Assembly (NCBI RefSeq): GCF_030644205.1 | Contig: NZ_CP128647.1 | Coordinates: forward strand, 1,612,001-1,676,000 | Origin: Mogibacterium neglectum | GTDB taxonomy: Bacteria > Bacillota > Clostridia > Peptostreptococcales > Anaerovoracaceae | Length of the DNA stretch: 64,000 bases | Reading direction: 5' to 3' | Part shown: piece after piece, positions 7,856 to 14,428 of the stretch | How the letters are laid out: each line of letters begins with the position of its first letter | Position numbering within the stretch: the stretch's first letter is position 1 | Translations under genes and position numbers: made by a program | Notes under the pieces: generated by a model | The model's input: the letters and a program-made list of their open reading frames with translations, nothing else | The model's database searches: none | What the model was told of the DNA's origin: nothing

Positions 7856-8762
7856 ATACCCTTTCGAATATATTTATTACTTCATCGTTTTCAAGCACTA
7901 TTACTCCTTTAATGAAATCTAAATGTGATGACCAAAATGCTTCCTCTAGCTTCGAATATATTTCCTTTTTATTCAATTCACACGATCTAATCTCCAGTGC
8001 AACATATTCTGCTTGGTCCTTAGCGCGACCAAGATTATTATAAATTGTGTTCTTTCCTCCTCCCGTAGGTTCTTTCTTATCAATTCTGCACTTACCATTC
8101 CTAAAATAATCCGCCACCCTTATTTCTTTAGGTCGATTTATTTTGGGCATCATCTGTATATCTCCACCGATGGCTTTGATTATTGCTTTCGCAGTTTCCA
8201 GCTCATCGTTACTATAGTCTAAATAATTTTGTGTTCCGTCCAATTCATATCTTTTGCCATTAATGAGATATGTCTTTTTATCTGGTAAAATGGTGCCCTC
8301 TACTTTGTATTTTTTATGAATGGCTAGGGTGTCAATATATAACTTGTCTTGACTTCTGGCAATGCGTTTTAGTCTTGAAATTTCAGACGCTTTTTCATTT
8401 CCTAACTCGTTGATTCGTTCAATTCTTGCTGCTTTTTCAGACTCAAATTCTTTTTTACTCCAAACATCCGTGTATCTGCCCTTCATATTTTTAAATAAAA
8501 CTATGCACTTACAGTAATCGTGTCTTCTAAAAAAATCTGCTGGTTGTTCCCCGTATTCATATTCTCCTGCAAGGCTAGCGCACCAATCACAACACCTGCC
8601 GATTTCTCTGCGAATCACGATAGTTTTCAGTCCAACCTGAGCAGAGCTTTCAGCATTTTCTTTGACAAACTCGTCATAATAAGCTTGTGTAATATTTTTG
8701 ATTGGCTCATTAAGGTATTTATTTATCGCCTGTTCAGCAATTTCTTTTCGAGTTTTAGTCAT
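7854..8762 (-). CDS. MuF-type head morphogenesis protein with CdiA-like nuclease toxin C-terminus
   Basis: A 302-aa protein from the ATG at 8760-8762. Residues 1-90 are the second half of a phage head-morphogenesis (MuF-like) domain, with Cys/His pairs CCDWC (57-61) and FRRHDYCKC (78-86). Residues 92-150 are a charged helix. Residues 165-302 (YLINGKRYELDG, LDYSNDELETAKAI, ADYFRNG, DKKEPTGGGKNT, GVIVLENDEVINIF) follow the pattern I know from the CdiA C-terminal tRNase/PBECR-type nuclease domains of MuF polymorphic toxins. The protein would sit in the capsid and might enter the host with the DNA. No adjacent immunity gene is visible. Catalysis by D219, K230, E231 or K237 is a guess. Confidence 0.7.
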   Translation of the reverse strand: MTKTRKEIAEQAINKYLNEPIKNITQAYYDEFVKENAESSAQVGLKTIVIRREIGRCCDWCASLAGEYEYGEQPADFFRRHDYCKCIVLFKNMKGRYTDVWSKKEFESEKAARIERINELGNEKASEISRLKRIARSQDKLYIDTLAIHKKYKVEGTILPDKKTYLINGKRYELDGTQNYLDYSNDELETAKAIIKAIGGDIQMMPKINRPKEIRVADYFRNGKCRIDKKEPTGGGKNTIYNNLGRAKDQAEYVALEIRSCELNKKEIYSKLEEAFWSSHLDFIKGVIVLENDEVINIFERV

Positions 8763-9183
8763 ACTCCTCAATTCCTACGTTATATGCATTCACAAAATTA
8801 TTTATAAGTGATTCTATTCTTTCTTCCGGGAATACCGGTTCTATTGGCTTGATATGTATTCCATTCGCCTTGCGTACAGCCATGACAACCTCTGCAGCTA
8901 CTTTATTCACAATGTCATGAATCTTTATCATAAGCGGTTTTATTGCTTTTTCTGCAATATTCCAATACATTTTGTCATTTGGCATCATCTCAGGCTTGAT
9001 ATTCTCTATCAGCACTTTAGAAGCAATCTCCCCTAGCCTCTTGCATAGCATTGTTACATCTCTTTGAGTTGCTTTACCATTTTCAACTTTGAGCTTTATC
9101 GCCTTTATAACAACATCTATCGCCAATCTTTCATTAAACGCAGTTTCTATGCTTTTCTGAAGCTCTAAGCCTATATCATTCAT
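8755..9183 (-). CDS. Head morphogenesis protein, N-terminal half as separate gene
   Basis: A 142-aa protein (MNDIGLELQKSIETAFNERL) with the phrases GKATQRDVTMLCKRLGEIASKVL and DKMYWNIAEKAIKPLM. As I recall, related Firmicute phages carry these at the start of one long minor capsid protein that continues into the CC.WC domain. Here the chain stops with EEYD and the next frame starts at an overlapping ATG (shared 8 nt, ATGACTAA). It is either a natural gene split or a +1 shift. It follows the portal gene by 9 nt. Confidence 0.65.
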   Translation of the reverse strand: MNDIGLELQKSIETAFNERLAIDVVIKAIKLKVENGKATQRDVTMLCKRLGEIASKVLIENIKPEMMPNDKMYWNIAEKAIKPLMIKIHDIVNKVAAEVVMAVRKANGIHIKPIEPVFPEERIESLINNFVNAYNVGIEEYD

Positions 9184-9192
9184 AGAATCCCC

Positions 9193-10422
9193 TTACTTGT
9201 TACTTGCTATCCCTGTTATGTCTCTTAGCACTTCCGCATCCAGATAATCAGGTACCGCTTGATTAATCTTTATTGCTCCATCTCCAATGCTACTCAGCAT
9301 TGCTGCATCTGGTTCAAGCACTGGCTCCCACTTAGGTGTTGTTTTATACACAGCTCTACGCTTATATGCGAAATCATCTCTTACACATGCAGCTAGATAT
9401 CCAGCATTCAAGAAACCTGTTCCAAAGTTTCTCTGCGCCTTTTTCGCATATAGTCTCAATGTCTCGTGGGATGCCTTAATAGCTTCTTGCGATGACGGAT
9501 TGTCAGTAACAAACCCGAGATCGTCCATAGTCAAACCTGTTTCACCAGCAAACAATGATGCAAACATTTTGAGCTGGTCATTATGCGGCTGCATTGACTG
9601 CTGTGTAAACTGCCCAAATTTTGGTTCGCTTTCGTTTCGTCCAGATGAACTTGTTATCGCAAACATTGCGGACATTGCAGCACTCCATTTATCCAGTATT
9701 TCTGTATCAGGACTGAGTCCAGTTACCCACTTCTGCGGAAAGCTGAAAAACTCTGCTGATATTTCCGAGCGTTTAACAGTTCTTGATGCAGATGCAAGTA
9801 TAGACATACACGCACGGCTTATCCTCGACCTTCCAAACGGTCTGTCTGCATCAGAACGATAGATTATCGGAACGAGCAATGGATACGGTGCTGGATTATC
9901 ATATACTTCTGCGCCTGCTTGCTTGTCATAAATGATTGTGCTTTCTGCCGTGAAATATGCTTCTATTTGAGGGATACCGCTATCATCCCTCTTCAGCACT
10001 GCATAACCTTCTGTGAGCATATTTGTAACTGGATCTAGTATGCCAGTTGCATCATCCCCATTAATTACTTGTAGCCTTGGGAATCCGTCTTCATCTGCCG
10101 ATATATAAATAAAAGAGCATGATGCTATCAAAGCCCCTAAAATTGCGCTATCAAAAAGCACATCGCTGTTATTCGCCTGATAAATGCCATTTATGTCAAA
10201 GGTATCATCAGCAAATTCTCTGAATACAAGCCTATCAGCAATGCTATCTACTGCTTTCCCACACCAGCCTAATGTTGACATCATACTCCGTAGCTTTGGT
10301 GGAGTCGAAATTCCAAAATCTGGTACATTATGCTTCATGGCATAGTACATGTATCTTGTCTTAACTCTGCCTCTCTTGATTGATAATTTATTTCTTAAAT
10401 ATCCTATGCCTCTATATGCCAT
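9193..10422 (-). CDS. Portal protein, SPP1 gp6-like
   Basis: A 409-aa protein (MAYRGIGYLRNKLSIKRGRV) of the SPP1 gp6-like portal family. Recognisable parts are STLGWCGKAVDSIADRLVFREF, the RPFGRSRISRACMSIL wing/stem region, and the C-terminal SSQEAIKASHETLRLYAKKAQ. It forms the dodecameric ring at one capsid vertex through which DNA enters and leaves. TTTTTAGGAG precedes the ATG at 10420-10422. Confidence 0.9.
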   Translation of the reverse strand: MAYRGIGYLRNKLSIKRGRVKTRYMYYAMKHNVPDFGISTPPKLRSMMSTLGWCGKAVDSIADRLVFREFADDTFDINGIYQANNSDVLFDSAILGALIASCSFIYISADEDGFPRLQVINGDDATGILDPVTNMLTEGYAVLKRDDSGIPQIEAYFTAESTIIYDKQAGAEVYDNPAPYPLLVPIIYRSDADRPFGRSRISRACMSILASASRTVKRSEISAEFFSFPQKWVTGLSPDTEILDKWSAAMSAMFAITSSSGRNESEPKFGQFTQQSMQPHNDQLKMFASLFAGETGLTMDDLGFVTDNPSSQEAIKASHETLRLYAKKAQRNFGTGFLNAGYLAACVRDDFAYKRRAVYKTTPKWEPVLEPDAAMLSSIGDGAIKINQAVPDYLDAEVLRDITGIASNK

Positions 10423-10569
10423 TTCATTCTCCTAAAAATTTTTCATTACACCCCCTCGTCCGGGGGTTAGCGTGTGTTTTTTTTCGTAGTGACGGCGTGA
10501 AGGTCGCGAGCAGGGGGAGGGAGGGTCCCATGCCCCCTGTGAAGTTTGACCAAAAAAATTTTTTATTGT
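10423..10569. other. GC-rich noncoding gap, possible cos/packaging site
   Basis: A 147-bp gap between the portal start and the TerS-HNH stop. In otherwise AT-rich DNA it holds CCCCCTCGTCCGGGGG (10451-10466), a T8 run, GGTCGCGAGCAGGGGGAGGG (from about 10512) and CATGCCCCCTG. Cohesive-end sites of HNH-associated cos phages usually lie beside the terminase small subunit/HNH genes, and strings of G and C with dyads are common there. No cohesive overhang can be read from sequence alone. Confidence 0.4.
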
Positions 10570-11448
10570 TTAAAAAGTTCTCCAGTCCACGCTTTGAGGT
10601 AAAACTCTGTTACCTAATTCTGTCTGCTCTTGTGGTGCAGCTTGATCGCTTCTGACAATCTTATCTGACTTCTGTCTGTTGCAAGTCAAGTGAGCTAATT
10701 GCAAGTTGTCTATGTCACTTGGATGTCCACCTTTCACAATCGGAATGATGTGGTCTATACATGCTGACATCGGATCTGGATACTTAAGGGAGAAGTCCAC
10801 CGTGTGTCCACAGATTGCACACACCGACTGTGTGGCATATACCCTCTTCTTGTTCTTCTCGAACAACCCCCTATGGGGGCCATTTTTATCAGGGCGGGGT
10901 ATATTTTGCATGACCCCTACTCCCATGCTGCCCCGTGCGGGTTTCTCTTGCATATCGATTCCTCTAATCTCTTGCACTGACTGGCGTTGAGCTTCATTGA
11001 CATGTGTGTCTTTTGCCAATGCAGATGCCAGTTTTGTTTGCTGTATTTCCTCAATAACTTTCTGAATCTCTAATTTTTTTAATAAATTGTATCCGGCTGT
11101 GCCTGCTGTTTTACGGCTACATCCATATGCCTTTTGATAGGCTTGTGTAGCATTAAAACAATTGCAGTAATATGCGCAAAATAATTTTTGCTTAGATGTA
11201 AGAAAATTATTTTGCATAAGATTTTCAGAATCTTCTTTTAGCATTTTCTTTAAGGTCTTCGTCGTGGCCTTTCGTTGTTCTTTTTTCTGCACAACTTTCT
11301 TTGATGCGCTAGCTCTCCATTCGCCACGTCTCTTCCATGACCTCAAAGTGTTCTCATTTATTTCTAGCTCTACAGCTATTTCTGATATTGAATAACCGTC
11401 GCTATATCTTCTCTTAGCTTCTTTCTTTTTTTCTTCGTTCGTCATCAT
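10570..11448 (-). CDS. terS: Terminase small subunit fused to HNH endonuclease
   Basis: A 292-aa protein with three parts. Residues 8-45 are a helix-turn-helix (SISEIAVELEINENTLRSWK). Residues 82-137 match the Terminase_2 small-subunit pattern (LTSKQKLFCAYY, NATQAYQKAYG, LLKKLEIQKVIEE). Residues 195-263 are an HNH nuclease: CAIC at 210-213, IDHIIPIVKGG with H233, DNLQLAHLTCNRQKSDK with N248, H253, C256 and N257. HNH proteins are known partners of terminases in cos cleavage, usually as separate genes. The joining segment is Gly/Pro-rich. The start overlaps a 22-codon leader frame (ATGA). Loss of a stop between two ancestral genes would explain the fusion. Confidence 0.8.
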   Translation of the reverse strand: MMTNEEKKKEAKRRYSDGYSISEIAVELEINENTLRSWKRRGEWRASASKKVVQKKEQRKATTKTLKKMLKEDSENLMQNNFLTSKQKLFCAYYCNCFNATQAYQKAYGCSRKTAGTAGYNLLKKLEIQKVIEEIQQTKLASALAKDTHVNEAQRQSVQEIRGIDMQEKPARGSMGVGVMQNIPRPDKNGPHRGLFEKNKKRVYATQSVCAICGHTVDFSLKYPDPMSACIDHIIPIVKGGHPSDIDNLQLAHLTCNRQKSDKIVRSDQAAPQEQTELGNRVLPQSVDWRTF

Positions 11449-11513
11449 AATCGCATAATAAATGCGGTAGCTTTCGCCACCGCTTGAACAATATTATCTA
11501 AGGAGTTATTCAT
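11445..11513 (-). CDS. 22-residue leader peptide coupled to terS
   Basis: ATG at 11511-11513 with GGAG 7 nt upstream. It encodes a 22-aa peptide, MNNSLDNIVQAVAKATAFIM then RL, and its TGA overlaps the first terS ATG (ATGA, 11445-11448). terS has no ribosome site of its own that I can see, so translation through this leader is probably how terS is started. The leader RNA also contains a hairpin, GCGGTGGC-GAAA-GCTACCGC. Confidence 0.55.
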   Translation of the reverse strand: MNNSLDNIVQAVAKATAFIMRL

Positions 11514-11530
11514 GGTTTATCTCCACGTAC

Positions 11531-11552
11531 ACTATAGCATGGGTGCACCATG
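11531..11552 (-). promoter_or_regulatory. Probable late promoter with palindrome in place of -35
   Basis: On the minus strand CATGGTGCACCCATG (11538-11552, near-palindromic) is followed by the extended -10 TGC-TATAGT (11531-11536). No -35 consensus is present. The start would fall about 11524, just before the ribosome site of the 22-aa leader. The DUF1492 regulator gene ends 5 nt upstream, so activation of this promoter by that regulator is a reasonable inference. Confidence 0.45.
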
Positions 11553-11556
11553 AATT

Positions 11557-11979
11557 TTACTGAACTGTTTTGTAATTTTGTTGGTTTGCTATATCTTGTA
11601 GTGCTCTCCCATGTAGGATGTATACCCATCGCTCAGTCATATACATTTCTTCCGCGATTGTTTCAAAGGTCTGCATTCTTATGTATCTTCTGCGCAATAC
11701 CTCTGCATGATCTGCATTCGACAGCTTGTAGATAGCCTCTTCAATCTTAACTCTTTGTTTCCAGAGTTCGTCTCTTAATCTCTTTTGCTTTTCTCTCAAA
11801 GTTGCTAGTTTAACAGCTGTATCCTCTGTTATCTTGCTAATACTATCACCGCCCGGCATTCCATCATAACTTACCGCCTTAACTCCCAGCGTTTGTTCTA
11901 TATCAAAAATCTGATTATCAAGCTGTGTTATTCGCTCGCCAATTCTCCGATACTCATTAATAAATTCTTTTGCTGTCAT
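11557..11979 (-). CDS. Late gene regulator, DUF1492/ArpU-like
   Basis: A 140-aa protein (MTAKEFINEYRRIGERITQL) with an N-terminal coiled coil and a C-terminal sigma-70 region 4-like helix-turn-helix, ADHAEVLRRRYIRMQTFETI to MTERWVYILHGRAL. DUF1492/ArpU proteins sit just before terminase genes in Firmicute prophages and switch on the late operon. Position immediately upstream of the putative late promoter and terS fits that role. Confidence 0.8.
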   Translation of the reverse strand: MTAKEFINEYRRIGERITQLDNQIFDIEQTLGVKAVSYDGMPGGDSISKITEDTAVKLATLREKQKRLRDELWKQRVKIEEAIYKLSNADHAEVLRRRYIRMQTFETIAEEMYMTERWVYILHGRALQDIANQQNYKTVQ

Positions 11980-12006
11980 ATTTCACCTACCAAAACCAAC
12001 CACTCT

Positions 12007-12834
12007 TTACAGAGTGTCTACGCTAACTAAGTCCTCAAAGCTGACCTGTTCTATTTCGGCCATGCGGATATATCCTTCTCGCCTATTAACAATTCTTCCC
12101 TTGCGCCACGTCTTTATCCTTGGCACTGGATCGGTGGCTATCATTTGATACTCTTTATGCTCAAGTCCTGTGATTGGATTCTCAAACTTTCTAACCGAAT
12201 CCTTGTCAAGCTGATATCCTTTAAAAGCTTTAGGTTCGTCAAATAGCTGTGCAATACTCACATACTCTCTTTTAACAATCGGCCTCTTCAGATTTCTGCT
12301 TGCTGTCCATCTTCTCTTTGTCGAGTTCTCAGGATCTCTAAATGTTTGTTGTGTCTCTTTAACTAAGTATTCTGCAAGCTCTGTGTAATTACGTGATCTA
12401 TCTAGTGTGGATAACCATATGTGCCCTAGCTTCCACTGCTTATCGATAATCGAACCATCTATGTAATTCATCACGATGTGATGATGTATTCTTTTGTTTT
12501 TATATTCCGTAACAGCAACGTAATAGAATTCCTTACCTTGCTTTGCATATTCTCGTCTCATCCTGTCAATAAATAAAGACAGCTGATGTTTAGCCTCTTC
12601 AACACTCATTATCTCTGCGTATGTTAGAGTGGTGTGAAAATCTCCAGGGAAAAAGTTCATGTTTAATAATCTAGCTAATGTCTTAACTGATAGGCGATCA
12701 TTATATTTCTGCACAGCTTCATTGGTCTTATTCTTTTTTTCTTTTCTGTAACCTTTAGATGCTCTTAACGTCATCCTGATAGCAACATCTATTACAGCTC
12801 CAGCTGCACATATCTCTCTGATTACTTTTGACAT
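12007..12834 (-). CDS. HUH endonuclease, rolling-circle Rep-like
   Basis: A 275-aa protein with the three motifs of HUH replication initiators: motif I FHTTLTY (66-72), motif II RIHHHIVMNY (His 117-119) and motif III YTELAEYLVKET with Y156 and K159. The C-terminal half is basic and may bind DNA. Such proteins nick one strand, stay linked to the 5' end through tyrosine, and start rolling-circle replication; related proteins are best known from microviruses, plasmids and some ICEs. In this window the prophage has no DnaB helicase, primase or RecT, so this may be its replication starter, with the SSB gene next door. Residue roles are inferred from motif position. Confidence 0.75.
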   Translation of the reverse strand: MSKVIREICAAGAVIDVAIRMTLRASKGYRKEKKNKTNEAVQKYNDRLSVKTLARLLNMNFFPGDFHTTLTYAEIMSVEEAKHQLSLFIDRMRREYAKQGKEFYYVAVTEYKNKRIHHHIVMNYIDGSIIDKQWKLGHIWLSTLDRSRNYTELAEYLVKETQQTFRDPENSTKRRWTASRNLKRPIVKREYVSIAQLFDEPKAFKGYQLDKDSVRKFENPITGLEHKEYQMIATDPVPRIKTWRKGRIVNRREGYIRMAEIEQVSFEDLVSVDTL

Positions 12835-12946
12835 TTATCTTCCCATCCTATATGGCTCTATTATTAATACTCTAATGAACCTTTACTCCGGACTTGCACC
12901 GGACTGTTTTCTTCTATATATATGTAGTTTTTATTTCCTAAGGTTA

Positions 12947-12972
12947 TGCAGATGGTCTCTCGACCATCTGCA
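12947..12972. repeat. Perfect 11-bp inverted repeat upstream of the HUH gene
   Basis: TGCAGATGGTC-TCTC-GACCATCTGCA, a perfect 11-bp stem with a 4-nt loop, in the 211-bp noncoding gap before the HUH Rep start. No T-run follows on either strand, so it does not look like a terminator. A second small dyad, TCCGG-N7-CCGGA, is at 12887-12903. Hairpins upstream of rep genes are typical of double-strand origins. Confidence 0.6.
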
Positions 12973-13045
12973 GATTTATATGATCTGTAGCTTTGTAGTT
13001 AAGTTACCTACTATTTTGTGCTCTTTATCCTTATTAAGTTAGTTG

Positions 13046-13261
13046 CTACAGTTTCATATCCATTTTTCCTATTGGACCTCTTTTCTTTTCTTGTAATAGC
13101 CAGTATCCGTGTTCAGTAATTTCACACGCATATTTGTTAAAACTGGTTTCTCCAATTTGCAAAATTTCATCCGCTATAGTTTCTATCTGACGTTCATCCA
13201 ATATCATTATGAATGTCCTGCTTGCTATTTCAGACTTATGAAGTATTTCTAATTTGCCCAT
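13046..13261 (-). CDS. Small phage protein of unknown function
   Basis: A 71-aa protein (MGKLEILHKSEIASRTFIMI) with GAGGAG upstream. The phrases LDERQIETIADEIL and ITEHGYWLLQEKK are not ones I can assign. It lies between SSB and the HUH Rep in the early block, so a replication-related role is possible but unproved. Confidence 0.5.
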   Translation of the reverse strand: MGKLEILHKSEIASRTFIMILDERQIETIADEILQIGETSFNKYACEITEHGYWLLQEKKRGPIGKMDMKL

Positions 13262-13284
13262 CTCTTTGTTATTCTCCTCTACTG

Positions 13285-13710
13285 CTAAAACGGTATATCC
13301 TCTTCAGTTGCCTCAAATGCATCCGGCAGCTCTCCCTGATAGCTAGGTGTGCCATCATTATATGCTTCATCTGGCTGCCTTGGAGTTCCTTGCTGGCTGC
13401 TGCCCAGGAACTCAACATTGTTTGCTATTACATCTGTTGTATATACTGTCTGTCCTTCTTTGTTCTTGTAGCTGCCCGTTTGGATTCTTCCGTTGACTGC
13501 AACTTGCTTGCCCTTATGGAGGTATCTATCGCAGTTTTCTGCTTGCTTGCCGAACACCGTTATTCTGATGAAGTCAGCTTGCTTTTCCCTTCCTTGTGTT
13601 ACTGGTCTATCAACTGCAATGCTGAAATGCGTTACTGCAGTTTGATTACCTGGTGTGTACACTAGCTCTGGATCTCTAGTCAGTCTTCCGATTAGTATTA
13701 CTTGATTCAT
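13285..13710 (-). CDS. ssb: Single-stranded DNA-binding protein
   Basis: A 141-aa SSB with the OB-fold start MNQVILIGRLTRDPELVYTP, the DFIRITVFGKQAENC strand pair, the KGKQVAVNGRIQTGSY segment, and the acidic C-terminal tail ending EEDIPF that docks partner proteins. It coats single-stranded DNA made during phage replication. RBS AGGAG precedes the ATG. It is shorter in the linker than host SSBs, as phage copies often are. Confidence 0.92.
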   Translation of the reverse strand: MNQVILIGRLTRDPELVYTPGNQTAVTHFSIAVDRPVTQGREKQADFIRITVFGKQAENCDRYLHKGKQVAVNGRIQTGSYKNKEGQTVYTTDVIANNVEFLGSSQQGTPRQPDEAYNDGTPSYQGELPDAFEATEEDIPF

Positions 13711-13809
13711 TCTTTCTCCTTATATATAAAGGCGGTGATTTATCACAGCTATATGATTTGTACGTTTTATGATCGAAAGGAGATATTTTAAAACCACCGC
13801 CTCTATAAA

Positions 13810-14100
13810 CTATTTATTGTTGTTCTCGTTTTCTATCCTTGCTAACTGTCTATGCAATTTATAATTCATGATTGGCAGTGTATCGATATTAAGCCCTTGC
13901 TTGAACTGCATTATCATGACTTCTACATCTGCCATTTCCTCACGAATGGCTCTTGTATCCTCTCTGGCTATCGCTGTAATTAGTTCTGCCAGTTCTTCCA
14001 CAAGCTTCTTTGTTTGCGCCTCTTCTCCGTAATGTTCCCAAACTTTACGGCCCATCTCTGCATTTGCATTTTCTAGGAATTCTTTTGTCGTCATCTTCAT
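13810..14100 (-). CDS. MazG-like nucleotide pyrophosphohydrolase
   Basis: A 96-aa protein with the all-alpha NTP pyrophosphohydrolase signature: KLVEELAELITAI followed by REEMADVEVMIMQF (EExxE ... ExxD), the residues that bind magnesium. Phage copies hydrolyse non-canonical or regulatory nucleotides. GGATG is visible before the start. The gene belongs to the early leftward block, downstream of two tiny genes. Confidence 0.8.
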   Translation of the reverse strand: MKMTTKEFLENANAEMGRKVWEHYGEEAQTKKLVEELAELITAIAREDTRAIREEMADVEVMIMQFKQGLNIDTLPIMNYKLHRQLARIENENNNK

Positions 14101-14102
14101 AA

Positions 14103-14264
14103 TTAGTTCATCATCCTTTCCGCAGCAGCTGTTGCTTTCTCAAACGTGTCATAGTTTGTTTTCAGAGCAGTTCCATCCTTATGTATCTTTATAGACATTG
14201 ATTCCTTTATATCGCCTGCATCTGATATTCTTTCTATTTTCTTTACCCACTTAATTTTCTTCAT
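14103..14264 (-). CDS. 53-aa phage protein
   Basis: Reads MKKIKWVKKIERISDAGDIK then ESMSIKIHKDGTALKTNYDT, ending AAERMMN. It starts inside the end of the next upstream small gene (14 nt overlap) and stops 3 nt before the MazG-like start, so the three are translationally linked. Basic N-terminus; no family recognised. Confidence 0.5.
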   Translation of the reverse strand: MKKIKWVKKIERISDAGDIKESMSIKIHKDGTALKTNYDTFEKATAAAERMMN

Positions 14265-14418
14265 CTTCTGGTACCGCCTCTTCTATAAGTTGATTCATAA
14301 GTTTTGTTCCTGCTTGGAATCCTATTGCTAATGCATCTACTTCTGTTCCCTCCGGGAGTCTATTCTTCTCAGCCAGGAATTCGCTTGCTAGGAAGTCCAT
14401 TATTATCTTGTCTTCCAT
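14251..14418 (-). CDS. 55-aa acidic phage protein
   Basis: Starts MEDKIIMDFLASEFLAEKNR and ends EEAVPEDEEN. AGAGGTCAAG precedes the ATG at 14416-14418. It overlaps the following 53-aa frame. Function unknown; part of the early operon. Confidence 0.55.
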   Translation of the reverse strand: MEDKIIMDFLASEFLAEKNRLPEGTEVDALAIGFQAGTKLMNQLIEEAVPEDEEN

Positions 14419-14428
14419 CTTGACCTCT

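Noticed and set aside
13731-13799. GGCGGTG/CACCGCC arms around ATCTCCTTTCGA before ssb, possibly a leader with an anti-Shine-Dalgarno
   Set aside because: The loop is about 55 nt and the arms only 7 bp; the anti-SD match can arise by chance as the complement of a common ribosome-site sequence.
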